Positions 1 to 11,600 of a stretch of DNA of 64,000 nucleotides are shown in pieces. Both the position numbers and the translations under genes were made by a program. The number at the start of each line of letters is the position of its first letter. Position 1 is the stretch's first letter. The notes below the pieces were generated by a model that was not told the DNA's origin, did no database searches, and saw only the letters and a list, made by a program, of their open reading frames with translations. The stretch is from Trifolium pratense (Eukaryota > Streptophyta > Magnoliopsida > Fabales > Fabaceae), in contig NC_060064.1 of the NCBI RefSeq assembly GCF_020283565.1, positions 29,408,337 through 29,472,336 of the forward strand. Direction: 5' to 3'.

Positions 1-4
1 AGAT

Positions 5-157
5 AAGTGTTCCAGACATCAATGATTTAAAATTGGGGGTTGAGGAGAAAAACAAAAGTGTTCCAGACATCAATGATTTAAAATTGGGGTTGAGGAGAAG
101 AATAAAAGTGTTTCAAGCATCAAGGATTTAAAATTGGGATTGAGGAGAAGAATAAAA
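5..157. repeat. Tandem repeat, three units of 50-51 bp
   Basis: Three head-to-tail units begin at 5, 56 and 106, each opening with AAGTGT and followed by a CAGACATCAATGATTTAAAA-like core. Units 1 and 2 are nearly identical and unit 3 carries several substitutions. A 50-51 bp period does not keep a reading frame, so this is non-coding. It may continue to the left of the window. Confidence 0.85.
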
Positions 158-2159
158 ACAAACAACAAATGTAAGCAACTATAGGTAGCAGGGGATGTAC
201 CAAAGAAGAGCACGGGTAATTGTTTTAATAAAAAGCAATCAGAGCCATAATTGGTTGAGTTAGTTACAATCTAACGATTATTAGTTGGTGTTCACATTTC
301 ACATAATAACCAAGTGTTCTCACCAGAGTCACTCCCTATATATAAAAACAAGTAAAAACATTTTTTGGAGCCTAAAGCAAGGGCTTCCTTCCCACTTAAT
401 GGTTGGGTTGGCCTTGACAGCACAGCATGCATCATATAAGTTTCTTTGTATGGAGATAAAGCATAAAAGCAAAGGTTAGTATAAGAAGGGAGAGTATGAT
501 AAAGTTTGACACTTTAGGTTGCATTTACTTTAAAACTTTTTTTTTCATTTTCTAAATTGTGTTAATTTTGCTTTGCTAACAAGGAGAAAATAGACTCATG
601 AAGTGAACAATCGTGAGCATTTTTTGAAAATTGAAAACAATGAAAATGACAAAAAATTGTTTTCAGAATTTTCAAAAATGCATCATCTCTTAGTATTTCA
701 TTTTCTTATTAGACATATTTTAGAAATGAAAATAAAAAATGTTTTAGCAAATAAGGAAGATATTAAAAAGGGAATGAACGAGGCAAAAATTATATCTTTT
801 GAAGGTCTATACAAAGTCATTTGACGCCAAAGATGAGGAACGACGTGTTTATAGGCTTGTGGAAGATGAAAAACAGCATACCAAGAGACTTGGATCAAGT
901 GAAATGTACAAAATGAAGAGAGTAAAATGCTGATTACAAAGTAAGATATCAAAAAACAATGAAAGGTTATTTTTCAAAGTTATTTTGCAGGATATGCCAA
1001 CTTAAATAGACACTTATATTAACCACTTGAGATAGGACCAAACTACACCTTCTATCATAGAATTACATATTTTGTGATAAGAGAAACTCTAGAGAGAATA
1101 AATCACAGAAATATGATTGGAGTAATGGTGCGAATAATAAAACCATTGCAGTATGGAAGTACCTGAGCAAGAAAAGATAATAGCATAGCTGTTTAACAAA
1201 TAATAATGATGCCAGAGCAATGGAGAAGAAGCAATTTGCTCCTTAGATTAGGAACAAAGAAGACACTCAATTCAACATTGTACTAATCGCAGAAGGATTG
1301 AACTCATGAGCCCTATTATAGTCTTATTGAAATTACAAGAGAAAGTAATTGATCAAATATTGAGACTCTGAAACTCATATTTTAATTAACCTATTTCGTT
1401 TTGTGCCTCTAAGATCAAACCCTGAAAGTATCTTCTACAAGATTTCATAAAGAGCTGCCAAATGAAAAGAAAAGTAATGCCCTGAAAGTATCTTCTACGA
1501 GATTTAATGCTAACCCTTGATTATTACAACCAAACCAAAATAACAAGAGAAAAAGCTTTCTATTTGTCACTATATCATATGGATACGCCGAACATGGCAG
1601 AACCACAATACCAGCACAAAATGAACTTTTAACATAGATAACAGGTATACATAAACCAACCAAACAGAAAATCGAGCAAAAGACTTTTAAAATTGAATGT
1701 GTCCAATGTCTTACATGCTATGAAGCACCGATTTTTCAAATTAAAGTTGTATGTAGCACCAACCTCCAGATTCGGATTAAAGGCATGTGTGGTGTGAGAT
1801 AAGTATCACCGACATGACAACAATACATGCATTACATTCAATCAAATGGTTGCTATTCACCCCTTCCCCCTGCAGCATTGCTCAAACTAGAAAAAAGCAC
1901 TCCCTCCCAGTAAGATTACACTGCCAAAAGATATCGCCCAGTAAAATTGCTCTACCGGAAGATATCTTCCGGTGGATGGGGGATTTAAACAAGTTAGGGG
2001 TGGCAAAGAGCAACCATTGATCTATTTTCTTAAATTTTTACCGCCATCAAATACCAATGTCCATGTCAGTGCTTCAGAGCTTGCTTGCTCATGTCAGTGC
2101 CCGACACCAACACAACACTAATAACACATGTAGTTTCATTTAATCACTTCTATTATTTT
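158..2159. other. Non-coding stretch downstream of SDH2 exon 1 (probable intron)
   Basis: No gene is recognised. If the SDH2 copy is complete, this is intron sequence, because the donor at 2731 needs an acceptor that was not found here. A 26-bp direct repeat (CCCTGAAAGTATCTTCTAC core) lies at 1420-1445 and 1480-1505. Segments near 1720-1860 and 2055-2125 belong to the dispersed 'cggacac / gtgtcagtg' repeat family also seen at 14.6, 15.0, 37.3, 37.8, 40.8 and 43.5 kb. Confidence 0.5.
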
Positions 2160-2510
2160 AAGGGTTAAATATATTTTTAGTCCTACAAAATCACGCGCTT
2201 TTAAGTTTAAACCCTCAAAAAAAATTATTCACTTTTAATCCTTATTTGCATTTTATAGGTACTAGTTTGATGACTAAAAATATATATTTTTTTTGTAAAA
2301 AAAATTCAAAATAAGGATTATTCTTACAAACTACAATATTATGATGTCCTCCCCCCCCCCCAATATACCGGGAGATATCTTTAAGTGGTGTATCTTGCAG
2401 TAGTGTGTTTTCTAGTGTGACCGATTCAGAGGGGCAAATAGCAACCATCTAAAATTTAACAGGACTAAACGAACATGATTTTGTAGGGACTAGAAACATA
2501 TTTAACCCTT
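2160..2510. mobile_element. MITE with about 36-bp terminal inverted repeats
   Basis: The left end begins AAGGGTTAAATATATTTTTA and the right end, read on the minus strand, begins AAGGGTTAAATATGTTTCTA. Both continue with 'agtcc(c)tacaaaatca'. The interior has no coding potential and contains a C-run at 2349-2360. A clean target duplication was not found, so the superfamily stays open. It lies in the probable SDH2 intron. Confidence 0.7.
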
Positions 2511-2731
2511 GTTTTAGATTGTGATTATCATTAGCACAAAGTGAAGTTCCAAATTCCAATTCAATTCTAACATTCTAACATAGATAGATAACAAACAAAT
2601 CACATAGACAAAACAAAACAAACATGAAATCCTATATGTATATCCTTGTATGTACTTCCTATGCTACCACAAATCAATCCCTATACCAAAAACCATACTC
2701 AAAATCCAAAACAACAAAAAAACCATGTTAC

Positions 2732-3399
2732 CTATTAGCATGAAGCAAAGCAGCAGGTCCAAGATAAGACTCAGGATTCCACCAATAACTAGGGCAAGAA
2801 GTACTACAACAAGCACACAAAATACACTCATACATCCCATCAAGTTTAGCCCTATCTTTCTTACTCTGAAGAATCTCTTTCCCTTTTTCCTCCGGTGGAT
2901 TCTTCCTCTTCAACCACGGTTCAATACTCTTATACTGATTATAAAAATTCGTCATATCAACAACAAGATCTTTTACCACAAACATATGAGGCAACGGAGT
3001 AATCGTTGTATTCGAATTTTCCGATGGAATCTTCGTTAAACAAGCGAGTCCGTTACAACCGTCGATATTCATAGCACATGAACCACAGATCCCTTCACGG
3101 CATGATCGACGGAATGTTAGGCTCGGATCGATGTCGTTTTTTATCTTGATTAGGGCATCGAGAACCATTGGACCGCATTCTTTGAGGTTGATTTCGTATT
3201 CTTTGAGTTCTGGCTTTGATGGAGTATCGGGATTCCATCGGTAGATTTGGAATTTTTTGAGGGTGGTTGTTGAAGTGGCTTTCGGGGTTACTTGTTGGGC
3301 TTGGGCTTCGGAGGCGTGGGCTCGGAGGAGAATGAGGCGGGAGGTTGAGGAAGTTGATGAGATGTTGGTGATAGCTCGCTTGAGAATTGTTGAAGCCAT
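2732..3399 (-). CDS. SDH2: Succinate dehydrogenase iron-sulfur subunit, mitochondrial, first exon (partial)
   Basis: Iron-sulfur subunit of respiratory complex II, which passes electrons from succinate oxidation to ubiquinone at the inner mitochondrial membrane. The exon encodes 222 residues plus two bases. The N-terminus ([13 protein letters not shown]..., rich in Ser, Thr and Arg) looks like a mitochondrial presequence. The 2Fe-2S ligands are visible in CREGICGSC plus a Cys about 12 residues later, and the 4Fe-4S motif in CILCACC. The reading frame runs into a stop two codons after the motif LLHANR, exactly at a donor (AG|GTAACA, intron from 2731), with the phase needed to join the usual next residue, Trp. 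The missing C-terminus of about 59 residues carries the 3Fe-4S cysteines. No matching exon was found in 1-2731, so it lies outside the window or has been lost. The identification is firm; completeness of the gene is not. Confidence 0.93.
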
Positions 3400-4618
3400 T
3401 GATGGTGGTTTTGGTGGTGGTGGTGGTGGTGGTGATGACGTGGCGGTGGTGGAAATGAGTTTGAGTGATTGTGATGTGAGAGGAAGAAGAAGAAGAAAAT
3501 GATGAAAGGGTTGGTTAGTTAATAAAAAGGGTGGTTTTTGTTGTGAATTTGGTGATTTTGTGAGGGTAGTTTGGGGATTTGGAAAAGGGTTTGTGGTTTA
3601 TTTTTTGTTTTCGTGTTTTTGGGAGTGTGGTTGATGATGTGGCGAATTATAAGCTGCATTCAATTTTGGTGAAACTTCTATGGCGGTATAGAGTGGCTCG
3701 TGGTCACAATGTGCCTTTGCGTAAATCAAATGGTTACTCTCTTCGTCTTAAATTTTTCGTCTTTTAATTTTTTAGTTTTTGTTTCAAAACTTTAATTTTT
3801 TTAAGAAACTAAGATACAAAAACTAATGATATTTAGTAATTTTTTTTATGATATTGATAAGAAGTTTTCATCTCGTTAATGATAACTAATTTTGTTGAGG
3901 AATTTGTGTGACACATAAGGTATGTTCTTTCTTTTCAACCAAATTTTCTCCATTTGCGTAAATCAGAAATTGAACTTCTAACCACGTGTTTAAGAGGATC
4001 AAATTCATTACTACTTAGATCGATTCATTGTTGGTGATATTTTGCGGTTTTACCTTTACAAAAGCTAGAGTATTTATTAAATAAATTTTTTCTTTCTTAA
4101 TGAAGTAAGGGTAAAAATGATTTAATGTATCAATATTTATTATTTCTTAATATATATATATAACTCTAAAAGAACTCAAGTTTTAGGACAAATGAGTATT
4201 TTTTTTTTTGTTTTTACCACCAGTTTAATATGGTTCGATGATCAGTTCTTGCAGGACAAATGAGTATTAATTATTTACTTATTCCGTCGTAACAAAGTTT
4301 GTCCATAAATAACCAAGATATTAGGTTTAAGGAATTAATAAGTTTCTCCAAGAACAATTGTTTGGAAGAACTCAAATTAAATTTTCGGTAGGAATAATTT
4401 TTTGTTAGACTTTACTTATTTTGTAAAATATATGTAATAATTTTATCTACTTAATTTATAATAAATTATAACATGTATTTTGGATCAAAATTTGTTTATG
4501 GTTAACAAATTAGAGAATGTAAAATTAATATTATTAATTTTGATAAACTAAGAAAATATAATGCATGTAAGAGTCTTTAGAGTTATAAATTTAGTTGCAA
4601 CAAAAATACGTTAGGAGG

Positions 4619-4735
4619 GTCTTAATGAGCATAATTCAGTTGGTAGGGACATCACACTATATATGCATGAGTGGAGATTTGAATCCCAGATACTCTATTT
4701 TTCAATTTTAAGGTGAATTTTCTAGTCATTGGTCT
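4619..4735 (+). repeat. tRNA-derived SINE-like remnant
   Basis: The segment reads like the head of a tRNA gene. An A-box-like TAATTCAGTTGG is followed by 'tagggacatcacactatatatgca' spacing and a B-box-like GATTTGAATCC. Similar heads occur at 12.1 (minus), 23.5 (plus) and 42.7 kb (minus), which indicates a dispersed SINE family and not a tRNA gene, since no cloverleaf closes. Confidence 0.55.
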
Positions 4736-4880
4736 GTTTGGTTGAGTGGAAAAAGAGAAAAAAGAAAGAAAATTACGGCTTTCAATGGATGAACTTTGAT
4801 TAAAGTTAGTTCAAATTCATTCATTGAAATCCGTAAATTTCTTTCCTTCGTCTTTCTTTCAGTTCAACCAAACGGAGCAA

Positions 4881-4968
4881 GGGTGTGTTTGATTTTAGAG
4901 AGAGAAATAGGAAAGAAATCTGTGTTTATCTTTCTTTCCTATTTCTCTCTCTCAAACCAAACACACCC
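4881..4968. repeat. Foldback hairpin with 38-nt arms
   Basis: The left arm (4881-4918) starts GGGTGTGTTTGATTTT and the right arm (4931-4968) is its reverse complement with two differences; the loop is 12 nt. The right arm with its downstream flank is repeated directly about 83 bp later: CAAACCAAACACACCCTAAA, then GAGATAAATGATTTTTGTAA, at about 4954-5001 and 5037-5084. It is MITE-like, without a recognised target duplication. Confidence 0.75.
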
Positions 4969-5275
4969 TAAAAGATAAATGAGATAAATGATTTTTGTAA
5001 TCGATGTTTTTCTTTCTTCCATATTTCTCTCTCTCTCAAACCAAACACACCCTAAAAATAAATGAGATAAATGATTTTTGTAATTTTGCCTTTTTTTAAA
5101 AAATCATTATTTGTACTTTCTACTGTTGTTTATCCATTTGGTTAAAGAATGGTTGTGAGCATACGTTTCGGCCACAACTCTCCATTCTTCCACTGATGTC
5201 AACTCCCCATTCTCAACTATAGAAAAGGTAAGAACTATGCTATGACTTTTCCTATTTGCTTCTAAATTTCTCATA

Positions 5276-7225
5276 ATGATTCAAACTCTAAACACCTTAG
5301 CCTCTAAATGTTCTGTTCCTCTTAGTTCTTCTTATGTTACTGATTTGAACAGAAGAAGAAAACTTAAGGTAGGTTTTGTTTCTGTTAATGTTTTACATTG
5401 TACAAGAAGTTATTATGGGAGTGTTGTGTTTTCTAGACACTTAAATTTATATTTAAGATGTGGGTTTTTCTTAGGTTATCCTAAATATGATGCATTTTTG
5501 AAACATAATAATAAGAGTCATGTTGGAGATTTGGTTCCACCTTTAGTTGAGGAGAATAATGATTTTGTTGTTGAGGGAGTAAACACTTTGATGATGAATT
5601 CTTCGAATTCAGATCGAGATGAGGAGAGTTATGATGAAGAGAAAATGAACGGCGGTAATGATGATGGCGAGGAAGAAGGTGAGAAAGATGTGATTGATGT
5701 TAGAGAACTTGGTAATAGCTTGCAGAGTGTTAAGACTGTGAAGGATGTGGAGGAGGTTCTTAAGGATAAGGGTGATTTGCCTCTTCAGGTTTATTCGACT
5801 ATAATTCGATGGTTTGGTAAAGAAAAGAGAGTGGAATCTGCGATGGTTCTTTTTGATTGGATGAAGAAGAGGAAGATAGAGACTAATGGTTCTTTTGCGC
5901 CTAATCTTTTCATATATAATTGTATGTTAGGTGTAGTTAAGCAGTGTGAAAATTTTGCTGAAATGGAAGATATTTTGAATGAAATGGCTCAAGATGGTAT
6001 TAGCTATAATGTTGCAACATATAATACCTTGATGGCGATTTATATTGAGAAAGCAGAAGGTGAAAAAGCTCTCGATATGTTCAAGGAAATCAATAGAAAT
6101 GGCCTTACGCCGTCTCCGGTATCCTATTCTCAGGTAATACAGGCGTATCGGAGAATGGAAGATGGCAATGGAGCTCTGAGTTTCTTTATCGAGTTTAGAG
6201 AAAAATATAAACAAGGTGAAATAGGAAAAGATGACGATGGTGAAAATTGGGAGAAAGAATTCAAAAAGCTCGAGAGGTTTACGGTCCGTGTTTGTTATCA
6301 GATAATGCGATGTTGGCTCGTCAGTTCTGAAAACAAGAGCAGCAATGTATTGAGGTTTCTTATTAATATGGATAATGCTGGGATTCAACTGACGCGTGCG
6401 GAACTTGAGCGACTTGTGTGGGCTTGTACTCGCGAAGATCACTACATTGTTGTGAAAGAGCTGTACATTCGGATACGAGAAAAATACGATAAGATCAGCT
6501 TGTCGGTCTGTAACCATACAATTTGGTTGTTGGGGAAAGCGAAAAAGTGGTGGGCAGCTTTGGAGGTATATGAAAATTTATTGGACAAAGGACCACAGCC
6601 GAATAACTTATCGCATGAACTCGTGATGTCTCACTTCAAATTTCTTCTTAGTGCCGGCAAGAGAAGGGGGTTTTGGAAATGGTGTGTAAAGTTGTTAAAC
6701 AAGATGGAAGAGAAAGGCTTAAAACCTGGAAGTAATGAATGGAATACAGTTCTTATAGCCTGTTCTAAGGCTTCAGAAAGTTTAGCAGCTGTGCAAATAT
6801 TTAGAAGAATGGTGGAAAATGGTGTAAAACCGACTATAATTTCGTATGGGGCTTTATTGAGTGCTCTTGAAAAGGGAAAACTCTACGATGAAGCCTTCCG
6901 TGTGTGGGACCATATGCTCAAGGTTGGTGTTAAACCAAATGTGTATAACTACACAATCATGGCTTCAATCTACACTGCACAAGGAAATTTTAGTAGAGTT
7001 GACACCATAATTAAGGAGATGGTAACGTCAGGAATTGAGATAACGACAGTGACGTACAACGCAATAATCAGCAGTTCTGCACGAAATGGTATGAGTAGTG
7101 CGGCGTACGAATGGTTTCACAGAATGAAAGTTCAGAACATCGCTCCCAATGAGGTAACTTATGAAATGCTGATTGAGGCACTTGCAAATGATGGAAAGCC
7201 AAGGCTTGCATATGAGTTATATTGA
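5276..7225 (+). CDS. Pentatricopeptide repeat protein, probably chloroplast; frameshifted C-terminus
   Basis: Intronless open frame of 649 residues. PPR proteins bind organellar RNA in a sequence-specific way. The N-terminus has no repeats and is rich in Ser, Arg and Asn, suggesting an organelle transit peptide; it is followed by an acidic linker (about residues 100-145). From about residue 150 there are 35-residue P-type helical hairpins, with units such as 'YNTLMAIYIEKAEGEKALDM' and 'YGALLSALEKGKLYDEAFRV'. The organisation resembles the LPE1 (At3g46610) group of plastid PPR proteins, but that match is from memory. The frame stops at 7223-7225, while the +2 frame continues from 7225 for 50 more codons of family-like sequence (see next entry). 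Either one base has been lost or the assembly has an error. ATG 5276 is the first in-frame Met. Confidence 0.88.
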   Translation: MIQTLNTLASKCSVPLSSSYVTDLNRRRKLKVGFVSVNVLHCTRSYYGSVVFSRHLNLYLRCGFFLGYPKYDAFLKHNNKSHVGDLVPPLVEENNDFVVEGVNTLMMNSSNSDRDEESYDEEKMNGGNDDGEEEGEKDVIDVRELGNSLQSVKTVKDVEEVLKDKGDLPLQVYSTIIRWFGKEKRVESAMVLFDWMKKRKIETNGSFAPNLFIYNCMLGVVKQCENFAEMEDILNEMAQDGISYNVATYNTLMAIYIEKAEGEKALDMFKEINRNGLTPSPVSYSQVIQAYRRMEDGNGALSFFIEFREKYKQGEIGKDDDGENWEKEFKKLERFTVRVCYQIMRCWLVSSENKSSNVLRFLINMDNAGIQLTRAELERLVWACTREDHYIVVKELYIRIREKYDKISLSVCNHTIWLLGKAKKWWAALEVYENLLDKGPQPNNLSHELVMSHFKFLLSAGKRRGFWKWCVKLLNKMEEKGLKPGSNEWNTVLIACSKASESLAAVQIFRRMVENGVKPTIISYGALLSALEKGKLYDEAFRVWDHMLKVGVKPNVYNYTIMASIYTAQGNFSRVDTIIKEMVTSGIEITTVTYNAIISSSARNGMSSAAYEWFHRMKVQNIAPNEVTYEMLIEALANDGKPRLAYELY

Positions 7226-7377
7226 GAGCTCGGAATGAAGGCCTTGTTCTCGCTTTGAAAGCTTATGATGCGATCCTGAAATCCGCTAAGACTCACGGTG
7301 CCACCATTGATGTAGGTTTTTTAGGACCTCCTCCTACAGATAAAAATACTAGAGTGAAAGTTAAAAAAAATGTTTGA
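7225..7377 (+). pseudogene. Out-of-frame C-terminal tail of the upstream PPR gene
   Basis: Reading from 7225 in the shifted frame gives 50 codons that begin RARNEGLVLALKAYDAILK, include GATIDVGFLGPPP, and end at TGA 7375-7377. This is a natural ending for the PPR protein and directly follows its last residues, RLAYELY. A single missing T in 'tatattga' explains the break. If the loss is real, the protein is about 50 residues shorter than its relatives. Its last repeats are intact, so some function may remain. Confidence 0.75.
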
Positions 7378-8694
7378 CTGAATTCTACAATCTGGCTCAT
7401 GTTCCTAGGAGAAGTAAACCATGATAGAAAGGAACTTCATCGGAAGCGGATTTGCTGCAATAACTGTGTCACATAGTTTTTAATCTCGACAATCTGATCT
7501 AAATCATTGCCAAAGATTATGAATAACTGATTTTGTTATTGTGTAATCTAGACCACAGCTGATATTGGTTACTGTGTAGATGTGTGCTTCCTTTACAGCA
7601 GGGATTCCGGATTCGAACCTTATCACACAGACACAAGAAAGTCCATAAGTTAGTACATTGAAATTAGCATAGTCAAAATATTTTGCAACCTGTGTACATT
7701 CTTATTTATTGCAGCTTGAGCTTTTTTGTATCCTTAGCCTAGAAGATAAAAGAATCATACTCATGTTTACTTCCATTTTCTAAGAAAAATAGAGATGTAA
7801 CACTTCCTGTGGAGTTACTATTATGATTCACATACTTGGAAAGACATGGAATTTTGCTGTGCTGAAAACAGCTTTGTTGTCAATCCAAACTAATACGAAA
7901 AATAAAGGTTTGTTCAAATTTTGCTTTGTCGAAGTACTACAGTTTATAATCGTTATTTGACAATACTTTAAACTAAATAAATAGCATATTGCTGAACAAT
8001 AACAGTTTGTTTAAATTTCGCTCCGTTATAGCCTATTACACTGTTATATCTGTAGTCAGAATTTGTTGCGGTTGGACGGTCATGCCACACTTGATTGAGA
8101 ATGAAGTTGAGTTCAAAATATATATGGAAAGAGCCACTCGTGGAGTGAATAAAAAGTGTATATTTCGTTTTTGTAGTGACAACCTTCGAATGTTTCATAT
8201 GTCTAGGGCTGGCTCTATGATTTGGACTTTGGAGGTTCTGTTCGAATAGTAAAAATCAGTCCCTAATTAAAAAAATAAATTCAAAAGCTACTTGATTAAG
8301 TTCAAGTTTTCTAAAACAAGCAAAAAGGGTGACATTTCTTTCTTGCTAAGTTTCTCAGTAGATTCATTGATCTCAAGATAGGAAACATAAACTTGATGAG
8401 AATGTTATAATTCATTTTGCTCAAACATGTTTACATTTCAGTTCATTTTTCAGTATCAATAATTAACAAGTGTACATAGCAAAAAACATGGTCAGATATT
8501 AGAGTTATCATCAAATACAATGATCAAAAGAGAATGAACAAATCACCTATGACATGATATTTTGTATACAACAACAATAACAACCAAACCTAAGGAGACA
8601 AATTTTCGATTTTGGTTGTTGGACCAAGAAATTTGGCAACGATGTTTCGAGAAATTTTGTATCTTTTGAGTTACAAATATACAAGGTATCCGTA
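7378..8694. other. Convergent 3' intergenic region
   Basis: Lies between the 3' ends of the PPR gene (plus) and the membrane protein gene (minus). It should hold both 3' UTRs. No conserved coding frame, tRNA or clear transposon was found. Confidence 0.5.
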
Positions 8695-11600
8695 TCAAGA
8701 ATTTTCTTCATCTCGTACAATATGTTGTGACCCTTGACTAGATCCATAAGTTCTTGCCCCCCTGACAGATTTCAAACTAATCAACCGACCAAAGGCACTC
8801 TTTGATCGATTCATTGTTGGTTGTGGCGGTCCGTGCTTCTCAGCATGATCTTCATATAATGTCTTTACAAGATCATCAAAACGGCGCTTGAAGGTCGGGA
8901 ACCTTGTCATGGATTTGGTGAGTCCTTGCAGCCTATGTAACAGAAATGAAATCAAAATTGGACAGAAAAACTTATCTATGTTTTAAGTGCATACTTTTTT
9001 CTAAAAAAAAAAAAAAATACATTTTTTGTCTCCACAATTTATAAAAAATAAAGTTCCTTTGGGTCTTGTTTGGATAAACAATTTCATTAAGCGCTTATGT
9101 ATAAGTTATTTCTATAACAAGATAAATAAAATCAAATTGTTTTCGTATAAACTATAAGCCGTTTTCATAAGCTATCACGGAGTCTTTATGGAAATAAGTT
9201 GAAAAATCTTATAGCTATGACATAAATTGTTTTTAAAGTTAAGCCAGACAGTTTAACAGTGCTTATGCCGGTAGATAAACTCAAATCTCAAGGACTAAAA
9301 GCACCTTTTTTTTTAAAGGTGGAGATAAAAATTGATTAAATTTTTGTATGGACTAAATTTGAAAATTATGCAATTTTATAAGGACTACAAACCTATAACC
9401 CTTAAACTTAATTAAATAGCATTTGGTTTAAAAGTACCTTCTAGCCAATGCCTCAATTTCAGCACGCTTGACCTCAGATTCCGGAGCCGGGCCAACACCT
9501 GATATTTTCAATCTCTCTGCATCACCACTCAAGAGAACTAATTTGCAGAGGTAGTCCTCTTCCGAGGCAGATAGATTTTCAGCTTTAATTTGATCTTTAA
9601 TGATCAAAAGGGGATTCAGGAACCATTCAAAAAATTTCTCCCTTGGTCTGTTTGAGAGAGTTAGCTCAGTATCATCATCTACATTGAGCAAGTAATAAAA
9701 ATGGTTAAAGATTGTTAAGAGAAAATAATCAGAAAAAGAGAAGAAAAGAGGACACGGGAGCGAGATAGACGAAAGAAAATATTGAGACTCGGACAACAGT
9801 TCCACTTACTTATCAATATACCCATGGAATTGACTTTAGCGGAGCGCAAAAGTCCTTGGAGTAGGCAATATGCAGGCAACCCAATACTAATAACATTACT
9901 CCCTTTACCAGATTTCGCTTCTTCTATGTCTTTTCCGGTAATTAGACCTTCAGAAATCATTTTTTCTCCTACAATCCAACATTCCTTGAATAAACCGTCC
10001 AACAGCTACACATATCACGAACAATATTCATTAGTACAGATCGCGAGCAGCAAAAGAGAAACATCCAAAAGAACAACAGTGATATCCAAGTCATGCAACA
10101 AGAGACACAAAATATTATGAAGAATACCTCAAGTGATTTCAACTCAACAATATTATTTTTTATTGAAGATGAGCGAGAGGGAGCCCTTCGGATTGAGTTA
10201 GGTCTTGAAACGGAAACTGAGCCAGAAGCTCTTACTGATGAATCCATATTTTTCCGGTACTGAGGCCTATCAAATGGAAAAAGTGTAAAAACATTAAATA
10301 AAGGCATCACTTTGTGTCTTGTGATAAATACAGGGAAGTAGAACCAAACCTAGGGAAGCAGGTTCCTTCTGGCATGTCGAGAATATCATTGCTGTATTCA
10401 TCATAGAGGGCCAAAGCTGCAATAACATAACGAAGGCCAAATTTGAATGAAGATTCCTGCATTTCATAGAAGAAATAAACACAGTTCAAATCAACGTGAG
10501 AGTGTCATAAACTACTAGTCAGGTTTTGATAGAAAACCATTTTATTGTATTTAAACTAGGGATCCATTTACCTCCACTATTATAGGATGAAAACGAAAGA
10601 ATACGATTAATACAAAAGGAAGTATAACCCTATCTCTCAAATCACTTGCTAGTTAAAAACTAAATAACATGTACGATATATGATCATATCTGTCAAAAAC
10701 AGAATGGCTAAGCCTCAATTGCTCACGGTTAACAGCTGTCTTGGAGTAGGGTTGGACACCAAGCCTTCAGTATATACCGCCACATTTTAAATGAATCAGC
10801 TCAGTTACTACAAAGAGTGCCTTGCCTAAGGTGGTATTTATTTAATCATTTTCGACCCTAATATTTGATGCAAGGTTGTCGACTCGAGAGCTTTATTAAA
10901 CTTGTGAAATCTCCATACTCATAATAGTTTACTTGACAAAAAATAATGTTTGTACTATATATGGTAGCATCTAAACACAACTAAATACTATATGCACAGA
11001 GAACAGTAAATACTTAACACTTTAACTTGGTCCATTTTGGAGGGTGTTTTAGGATTTTCAAGTTGCCTTCACTGTTATGCTCATGATGCGCCAGTGTCAT
11101 CAATTGTGAGGATAGCAACAAATCCACCATTTTAAGCCACCATAAAATCACAAGGCATTGCTGTCCTTCACAAATTAGCTATGGCGGTTGTCAAAAAATT
11201 TACCACTGTAATCCTCCATGGCTCACCACGGCTGATATTTGACAGCACTTTGGTGTGCTGTGAAATTGAGCTGTGACCCCCCTCTACTTCAGAAGTACCC
11301 TTTATAAGCAACATATCGGTGACTCCAGCAGCGGCGCCCTGCTGCTCCTCCACCCTCCTCTGGGAACACACCGCAATTTTGCACTTCTGACAACCAAGAC
11401 TGTAGCGGCTGCTACAACTGCTATCGCTATTTGAATTTGGCCACTATTGGGGGCACTATAACCGCAACCCAATGAGGTTTTTCATAGCACTTAGGGGGCG
11501 GCTACGACAGCTATTTACTTTTGTTAATTCCTATCCTCTGAACCAATCTACCATAACTGGATATGATAACAAAAATACAAGGTGGAAAGATACAAGAATT

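Larger units (their letters stand above)
3400..5275. other. Intergenic region between SDH2 and PPR gene
   Basis: Divergent spacer that should contain both promoters. Just upstream of SDH2 the plus strand has GGT and GAAGAA runs (3410-3500). The rest is AT-rich. It contains a tRNA-like SINE remnant (4619-4735) and a foldback with a partial direct duplication (4881-5088). No further gene is seen. Confidence 0.6.

Noticed and set aside
2650..3039. 129-codon plus-strand frame
   Set aside because: Antisense of the conserved SDH2 exon, whose iron-sulfur motifs decide the real strand.
5927..6517. 196-codon minus-strand frame
   Set aside because: Shadow of the PPR coding sequence on the other strand.
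9075..9400. MITE-like pieces in the terminal intron of the membrane protein gene
   Set aside because: Words such as 'gtttggataaacaattt' and 'ggactaaaagcacc' resemble legume repeats, but no paired ends could be established.
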